A stretch of DNA of 36,669 bases from assembly GCF_030362795.1 (NCBI RefSeq), contig NZ_JAUCBM010000021.1:1-36669 (forward strand), read 5' to 3'. Each line of letters opens with the position of its first letter. Within the stretch, counting starts at the first letter, position 1. The notes under the pieces are model-generated. The model did no database searches. It worked only from the letters and a program-made list of their open reading frames with translations, and was not told the DNA's origin. Below, in pieces: positions 32,277 through 36,669 of the stretch. A program made the position numbers and the translations under genes. The DNA comes from Pseudochrobactrum kiredjianiae. GTDB lineage: Bacteria; Pseudomonadota; Alphaproteobacteria; Rhizobiales; Rhizobiaceae.

Positions 32277-33044
32277 TCAGAGCCTGTAGCCGCCACTCGC
32301 CTCGATCGTTTGTCCGGTCACCCAGTGACCGTTGTCGGAAGCCAGGAACGCCACGACCGCGGCGATTTCCGAAGGCTCGCCGAAGCGTCCCAGCGCGATT
32401 TGGGCCTCGATTGCCTTTACGAGTTCGGGATTCTCCCGGAAGGCCGCGTTCGCGTCGGTTCGCGTGAATCCCGGCGCGACGGCGTTCGCGGTAATTCCGC
32501 GCGGCCCCAGCTCGGACGCGAGTGCATGGGTCAGGTTGTTGATGGCCGCTTTGGCCATCGAGTAGATCGGCGCGGCTGTCACGGGCTTCGTGGCGGCGGC
32601 GGAAGAGATGTTGATGATGCGTCCGCCATCGGCGAGACGACTCAGGGCGGCCTGAACGATGAAGAAGGGCGCCCGGGCGTAGACCGCCATCAGGGTGTCC
32701 CAACTATCCGGCGTCGCGTCTTTGAAGCCGACCCAGCCGGCATTGCCAGCGTTGTTGACCAGAATGTCGAGGGCCTTGCTTCCGTTCCGCTTGGTGAACT
32801 CGTCGTCGAGTCTCTCGAACAAGGCCGGGACAGTCGCCGGTTCAACGAGGTCCGCCTGGATCGCGAACGCAGTCCCTCCAGCTTTCTCGATAGCCACGAT
32901 CGCCTCGTCTGCGCCGGACTTGCTGGCGTTGTAGGTCAGCCCGACCGTCGCACCGTCCTTTGCAAGACGTTCGGCGATGGCGCGGCCAATGCCCCGTGAT
33001 GCCCCGGTAACGAGAGCTGTTTTGCCCTTTAGTGATTGTGTCAT
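32277..33044 (-). CDS. Short-chain dehydrogenase/reductase, FabG-like
   Basis: The 255-residue protein is a classical SDR: TALVTGASRGIGRAIAERLA (TGxxxGIG cofactor motif), DILVNNAGNAG, IINISSAAATKPVTAAPIYS then MAKAA (Ser, Tyr, Lys catalytic residues), GITANAVAPGFTRTD and GHWVTGQTIEASGGYRL at the end. Substrate unknown. AGGAGAAAA precedes the ATG at 33044; it follows the other SDR by 13 bp. Confidence 0.93.
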   Translation of the reverse strand: MTQSLKGKTALVTGASRGIGRAIAERLAKDGATVGLTYNASKSGADEAIVAIEKAGGTAFAIQADLVEPATVPALFERLDDEFTKRNGSKALDILVNNAGNAGWVGFKDATPDSWDTLMAVYARAPFFIVQAALSRLADGGRIINISSAAATKPVTAAPIYSMAKAAINNLTHALASELGPRGITANAVAPGFTRTDANAAFRENPELVKAIEAQIALGRFGEPSEIAAVVAFLASDNGHWVTGQTIEASGGYRL

Positions 33045-33057
33045 TTTATTTTTCTCC

Positions 33058-33792
33058 TCAGAGCTGGGCCAGGCCGCCGTCGACGGCGACCTCACTGGCG
33101 GTCATGAAGCTGCTGTCCGACGATGCGAGGAAGGCTGCCGCCGCCCCGAGTTCTGCCGGAGCGCCCATGCGCTGAAACGCAGTCATCGAGCCGTAGGCCT
33201 TCAGGCCGTCCTCGCCGAGCGCTTCGGTCGCGAGTTCAGTCGCGATGGCCCCGGGCGACAAGACGTTTACCCGGATGCCGGTGCCCTTCAGATCCTCCGC
33301 CCAGGTCCGGGCCAGGTTGCGCACGGCCGCCTTGCTTGCGCTGTAGGCGGTGAACGCCGGGGCGCCCGTGGTGCCGGCGCTCGATCCGGTCAGGATGATT
33401 GAACCGCCCTCGCCCATCAGCGGCAACGCCTTCTGGACCGTGAAGATCGTACCCTTCACATTGACGTCGAAGGTTTCGTCAATGTGCTTGGCGGTGATCT
33501 CGCCGAGCTTAAGCTGGCTGCCCACCCCGGCATTGGCGAAGACGATGTCGAGGGTTCCGCGCTCGGCCTTCACCGCCGCGTAGAGCCGGTCGAGGTCGGC
33601 CTCATCGGAGACCGAGCCCATCACTGCGCGGGCATTGGGCCCGAGCTCGGCCACTGCCGCGTCGAGCGCTTCCTGCCGGCGACCGAAGATGAAGACGAAC
33701 GCGCCCTCGTCGATGAAGCGCTTTGCTGCGGCGCGGCCGATGCCGGTCGCGCCCCCGGTTATCACGGCGGTCTTTCCATTCAATCTGTTCAT
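33058..33792 (-). CDS. Short-chain dehydrogenase/reductase
   Basis: The 244-residue protein is a classical SDR: TAVITGGATGIGRAAAKRFI, DIVFANAGVGS (NNAG replaced by ANAG), SIILTGSSAGTTGAPAFTAY then SASKAA (Ser, Tyr, Lys), GIRVNVLSPGAIATE and SSFMTASEVAVDGGLAQL. It is the first gene of a five-gene minus-strand operon and is divergent from a LysR regulator, the standard arrangement for a LysR target. GAAGG precedes the ATG at 33792; an ATG three codons upstream is less well placed. Confidence 0.93.
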   Translation of the reverse strand: MNRLNGKTAVITGGATGIGRAAAKRFIDEGAFVFIFGRRQEALDAAVAELGPNARAVMGSVSDEADLDRLYAAVKAERGTLDIVFANAGVGSQLKLGEITAKHIDETFDVNVKGTIFTVQKALPLMGEGGSIILTGSSAGTTGAPAFTAYSASKAAVRNLARTWAEDLKGTGIRVNVLSPGAIATELATEALGEDGLKAYGSMTAFQRMGAPAELGAAAAFLASSDSSFMTASEVAVDGGLAQL

Positions 33793-34020
33793 GTCATGCA
33801 TCCTTCGTTTCGCCGTGTCGCGTCTATGACTGCGCGGGGAGGTTCCCCGAGACCCACAACATGGGTTCGCCGGAGGCAGGCGATGAGTGCGGAATCGCGC
33901 ACATCGGTGGTGCGAAAACGATCCGGTTAGCCCATAAAGCGCCACGACGATCGCGCGCCCGCTAGCTTGCTGTGTTAGAATGAACTTCGGAAGCCGCACC
34001 ACGCGGCGCGGAAATGCACC

Positions 34021-34914
34021 ATGATCGACTGGGATGACGTTCGCTACTTTCTTGCCGCCGCGCGCGAAGGCTCAGTGCGGGCCGCCGCCAAGCACCTGGG
34101 GGTGAACCACGCGACGGTGTTGCGACGCATCGCCCAGCTTGAGGGACGCCTGGGGGCGCAGATGTTCGAAAAGCTGCCTTCGGGCTACCGGCTGACGGAA
34201 GCGGGCGAGGAGGTCCTCGAACTCGCGGAGCAGATGGAAGCGTCGTCGAACCGGCTGGAGACGCGCGTCTTCGGTCGTGACCAGAGCGCGCGCGGGCTTC
34301 TGCGGGTGACACTTCCACCGTTCCTCGCCACACACCTGCTCATGCCGGATCTCGCCGACTTCGCGCGTCTGCATCCCGACATCGAGATGGAAATCTCGTC
34401 ATCGGGCGAGGTGGCAAACCTGACCAACCGCGAGGCCGACGTCGCTATCCGCATCGTCTCCGACCGCAAGACCCTGCCGCTCAATCTTCACGGCCTGAAG
34501 GGACCGGAGCTGTTCAGTGGCGTCTACATGTCTCGCGATCGACTGGCCGCGTGGCGTGCGGGCGCGCCTGATCCCATGCGGTGCATCGTCATAGACAATC
34601 ATGGACTCCCGGTCTGGGCGCGCGAGGGAGAGGTTCACACCACGGGAGTTCCGTTCAGGACCCCGGACGCCGAGACGCAGATCGTAGCGGCGCAGCAAGG
34701 GATCGGGATGACGAAACTGCCGTGCTTCGTCGGAGATGCCGACCCTCTGTTGGTGAGGGTGCCGGGCACCGACCTGCCCATGCATGGGACGCTCTGGTTT
34801 CTCACGCAGGGGGAGACACGCAAGACGAAGCGCGTGCGGCTCTTCACGGAGTTCGTTTCCCGCAGGCTCGCCGCGTACGCGCCGCTTCTCGCGGGGCTCA
34901 TATCGCACGATTGA
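34021..34914 (+). CDS. LysR-type regulator, divergent from the SDR operon
   Basis: The 297-residue protein has an N-terminal LysR HTH (MIDWDDVRYFLAAAREGSVR, AAAKHLGVNHATVLRRIAQL) and a substrate-binding domain (LRVTLPPFLATHLLMPDLAD, NREADVAIRIV, GIGMTKLPCFVGD). The WDDVRYFLAAAREGS start is typical of the branch that controls SDR and oxidoreductase genes in alphaproteobacteria. It probably regulates the adjacent minus-strand operon through the 228-bp gap. I see no copy of the stress-regulon box there. Confidence 0.9.
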   Translation: MIDWDDVRYFLAAAREGSVRAAAKHLGVNHATVLRRIAQLEGRLGAQMFEKLPSGYRLTEAGEEVLELAEQMEASSNRLETRVFGRDQSARGLLRVTLPPFLATHLLMPDLADFARLHPDIEMEISSSGEVANLTNREADVAIRIVSDRKTLPLNLHGLKGPELFSGVYMSRDRLAAWRAGAPDPMRCIVIDNHGLPVWAREGEVHTTGVPFRTPDAETQIVAAQQGIGMTKLPCFVGDADPLLVRVPGTDLPMHGTLWFLTQGETRKTKRVRLFTEFVSRRLAAYAPLLAGLISHD

Positions 34915-35000
34915 TACCCGGCAGGTCTCCGTCGAACGCGGACGACCCGCCGCCGCCGGTCCGCCGCGCTAGCCTGCTGAGTTTTGACCTGATTTAAGAA

Positions 35001-35053
35001 TGGTGCGGGTGGTCGGAATCGAACCGACACTCCTTTCGGAACCGGATTTTGAA
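35001..35053 (-). tRNA. tRNA-Leu (CAA) 3' fragment, incomplete
   Basis: On the minus strand, 35053 to 35001 gives the anticodon loop TTCAAAA (anticodon CAA), the 3' anticodon strand TCCGG, a long variable arm (TCC-GAAA-GGA), the T-arm GTCGG-TTCGATT-CCGAC and the acceptor end CACCCGCACCA. The 5' strand of the anticodon stem (CCGGA expected) and the D and 5' acceptor parts do not follow, so this is a 3' fragment, about 53 bases. Such fragments are left at island ends by integration into tRNA genes. Confidence 0.75.
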
Positions 35054-35410
35054 GGGAGTCGCGTCTTCCCCCCCCCCGCCTGCAACCGCCCCGCAGTGAC
35101 CTCGAAAAACGCCTCATTCGTCGACGTAGCGACACCTATGCCGCACCTGACCGCTGCCGCGGTCACCTGGCAGAGAGCGCAACCCCGCCGATGTGGCGTC
35201 GCCTGTATCCATTTTCCCGACACTCACCTGAAAGCGCTTTTGCGGAAGAAAATTGCACAGCATTGATGTCGGTGCAGAAGCGTGAGCGCCCGGGCCTGGG
35301 TGATGAAAGTGGTGATCCGGAGGGACGGCCTTCGGCCTCATCGCCTACACGCGATCGTCAACCTAGAATCGGCGACACGACCTCAGTCGTTGCGGCGGAC
35401 GGAGGCAGAA
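35054..35410. other. Stretch without a supported gene
   Basis: These about 350 bases hold a run of 10 C at 35068-35077 next to the tRNA fragment and otherwise no gene or RNA that I can support. Open frames here are antisense to the tRNA fragment or extend the following HTH gene upstream without a ribosome site. Confidence 0.5.
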
Positions 35411-35553
35411 ATGGCAGAAAGCAAATTCCTTACTCCGGAAGAGGTGGCGGAGCGCTACCGCGGTGGCATCTCCGTTGGGACCCTCCGAAATTGGCGCGCC
35501 ATGCGTCATGGTCCTTCGTTCGTCAAAGTTGGCAAGGCGGTGCTCTATCCAGT
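35411..35553 (+). pseudogene. AlpA/excisionase-like HTH protein, 3' end cut by IS3 element
   Basis: The remaining 47 codons (FLTPEEVAERYRGGISVGTL, then RNWRAMRHGPSFVKVGKAVL, ending YPV) form a MerR-like helix-turn-helix of the AlpA / helix_turn_helix_17 type that serves as excisionase or regulator in integrative islands. GGAGGCAGAA precedes the ATG. The frame enters the IS at 35554, where the coding sequence should continue for another 10-30 residues. With the tRNA fragment 360 bp away, it marks the end of an integrative element. Confidence 0.7.
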
Positions 35554-35624
35554 TGGTAATCCCCCCTTTAATTAAAGGTGTTTGAAAGTGGAATTTTCTC
35601 TGTTTAATAAACGAGGAGATTTTT

Positions 35625-35888
35625 ATGAAAACGACTAGATTTACCGATCCACAAATCCTTGCAATCTTACGCCAAGCTGAGGGTGGTGTGTCTGTTCCTG
35701 AGCTTTGCCGCGAACACGGCATGAGCAATTCAGCATTTTATAAATGGCGCTCGAAATATGGCGGCATGGATGCCTCGATGGTCAGCCAGATGAAATCTAT
35801 CGAGGATGAAAACCGTCGGCTAAAGAGAATGTTTGCTGACCTGAGCATGCAAAATGACTTACTGAAAGAAGCTCTTGGAAAAAAGTAA
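35625..35888 (+). CDS. IS3-family transposase OrfA (copy 2)
   Basis: The 87-residue protein is identical to that of the first copy (62-325), with the [18 protein letters not shown], the leucine-zipper-like tail and the A-AAA-AAG slippery heptamer at 35879-35885 immediately before the stop. Confidence 0.95.
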   Translation: MKTTRFTDPQILAILRQAEGGVSVPELCREHGMSNSAFYKWRSKYGGMDASMVSQMKSIEDENRRLKRMFADLSMQNDLLKEALGKK

Positions 35889-35911
35889 CGGGGCGCTCGG
35901 AGCGTCGAGAT

Positions 35912-36669
35912 ATGGCCGTGATAGCTGCGAAACGGCCTGATGTCAGTATTGCGTGTGCATGCCGAGCTTTTGAAGTAAGCGAGACCTGTTATCGCTATAG
36001 CCCTCTTCTTCGTCATGAGAATGAAGAAATTGCAGATCTTCTGATTGGACTAACGGCAGCTAAAAAGACATGGGGTTTTGGATTGTGCTTTCTTTATCTT
36101 CGTAATGTCAAAGGCTATGGCTGGAACCACAAGAGGGTTTATCGTATTTATTGTGAGTTGGAGCTGAACCTTCGAATTAAGCCCCGAAAACGCCTTAAAA
36201 GGGATAAACCTGATGCTCTGGTAGTTCCAACAAAACCTAATTTGGTCTGGTCGATGGATTTCATGGCAGATCAGTTGGCAGACGGCCGGTCATTCCGGCT
36301 ATTGAATGTACTGGATGATTTTAACCGTGAAGGCTTAGGCATTGAGGTGGATTTCTCTTTGCCAACAGAACGGGTTATTCGAAGTTTGAACCAGATCATC
36401 GAATGGCGCGGCAAGCCAGAGACTATACGCGTTGATAATGGCCCGGAATATATCAGTGGTAAACTTCTGGGGTGGGCTGAAAAACACTCTATTACCATCT
36501 TGTATATTCAACCAGGACAGCCTCAGCAAAATGCCTATATTGAACGCTATAACCGGACTGTCAGGCACGAATGGCTAGACCAATATATCATTGAGACAAT
36601 TGAAGAAGCGCAAGCCTTCGCGACAGATTGGTTATGGACTTACAACAATGAACGTCCCAATATGGGCAT
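35912..36669 (+). CDS. IS3-family transposase OrfB (copy 2, partial)
   Basis: The frame is the same as OrfB of copy 1 and includes all three DDE motifs ([28 protein letters not shown]), but the window ends about 14 codons before the stop. No difference from copy 1 was noticed. It is partial only because the window ends here. Confidence 0.92.
   Translation, partial: MAVIAAKRPDVSIACACRAFEVSETCYRYSPLLRHENEEIADLLIGLTAAKKTWGFGLCFLYLRNVKGYGWNHKRVYRIYCELELNLRIKPRKRLKRDKPDALVVPTKPNLVWSMDFMADQLADGRSFRLLNVLDDFNREGLGIEVDFSLPTERVIRSLNQIIEWRGKPETIRVDNGPEYISGKLLGWAEKHSITILYIQPGQPQQNAYIERYNRTVRHEWLDQYIIETIEEAQAFATDWLWTYNNERPNMG

Larger units (their letters stand above)
35554..36669 (+). mobile_element. IS3-family insertion sequence, copy 2 (cut by window end)
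   Basis: From 35564 on, the sequence matches window bases 1-1106 (offset 35,563) with identical translated frames. The left end TGGTAATCCCCCC begins at 35554. It has the same orientation as copy 1, so the two copies are direct repeats flanking about 34 kb. Confidence 0.92.

Noticed and set aside
35001..35090. Intact tRNA-Leu gene
   Set aside because: Only the 3' half folds; the 5' strand of the anticodon stem and the D and acceptor parts are not found.
35000..35266. Open frame MVRVVGIEPTLLSEPDFE... on the plus strand
   Set aside because: It is the antisense translation of the tRNA-Leu fragment, a well-known source of false proteins.
1..36669. CRISPR array
   Set aside because: No regularly spaced direct repeats with unique spacers were seen, and no cas gene is present.

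Overview
The bulk of the window (about 3,800-35,550) is GC-rich alphaproteobacterial DNA. Its codon use and gene families look most like a sphingomonad (Sphingomonadales). This assignment is an impression from the proteins, not a database result. Two visibly AT-richer, foreign-looking stretches lie at the edges: 1-2,420 plus 3,306-3,788, and the IS copy that closes the window. There are four insertion sequences, a tyrosine integrase, a tRNA-Leu 3' fragment and a broken excisionase-like gene, so this is an accessory island built in several steps.

Layout. (1) 1-3,788: an IS3-family element, then the remains of a His-Xaa-Ser (Hxs) peptide-modification locus (hxsA intact, hxsC cut by an IS6-family element), and remnants of a DUF4189 gene and a neighbour. 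(2) 3,851-5,634: int-proximal repeats, a tyrosine integrase and a secreted thermonuclease-like protein. (3) 5,660-10,310: a tightly coupled five-gene operon, HigB-like toxin / HigA-like antitoxin / SIR2-like protein / unrecognised middle protein / SMC-Rad50-like ATPase. It is the best candidate for an undescribed conflict (anti-phage or anti-plasmid) system. (4) 10,385-12,051: a second IS3-family element with 55-bp inverted repeats. (5) 12,239-30,458: an oxidative/electrophile-stress island with three MsrA paralogues, MsrB, a hydrolase-OsmC fusion, GST, CorA, a GreA-like protein, RidA, MFS, DM13, redoxin, HbpS, quinone reductase, a soluble molybdopterin oxidoreductase with a flavin reductase, thiolase, glutaredoxin, DUF427, Dps, and MarR and LysR regulators. 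(6) 30,412-34,914: a five-gene minus-strand operon (two SDRs, a dinucleotide-binding reductase, a SnoaL-like protein, a methyltransferase) divergent from a second LysR gene. (7) 35,001-35,553: tRNA-Leu fragment and truncated HTH gene, then a second copy of the first IS, cut by the window end.

How it works together. Four promoter regions in the stress island (upstream of msrB, the quinone reductase, the molybdopterin oxidoreductase and dps) share a box TAT(G/C)(G/A)AAACTAT, exactly 11 nt, then ATTGG, followed in three of them by an (N)ATAGTC -10-like element. Related TATATGC-N5-GCATATA palindromes lie between the osmC fusion and the LysR gene. This points to a single LysR-type regulator (14,915-15,790) controlling at least four transcription units, an inference that can be tested. 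A glutaredoxin gene in this regulon carries an in-frame TGA directly before its CPFC active site.

The first 1,106 bases match the last 1,106, so the window is either a stretch between two direct IS copies (composite-transposon-like) or a contig with redundant ends.
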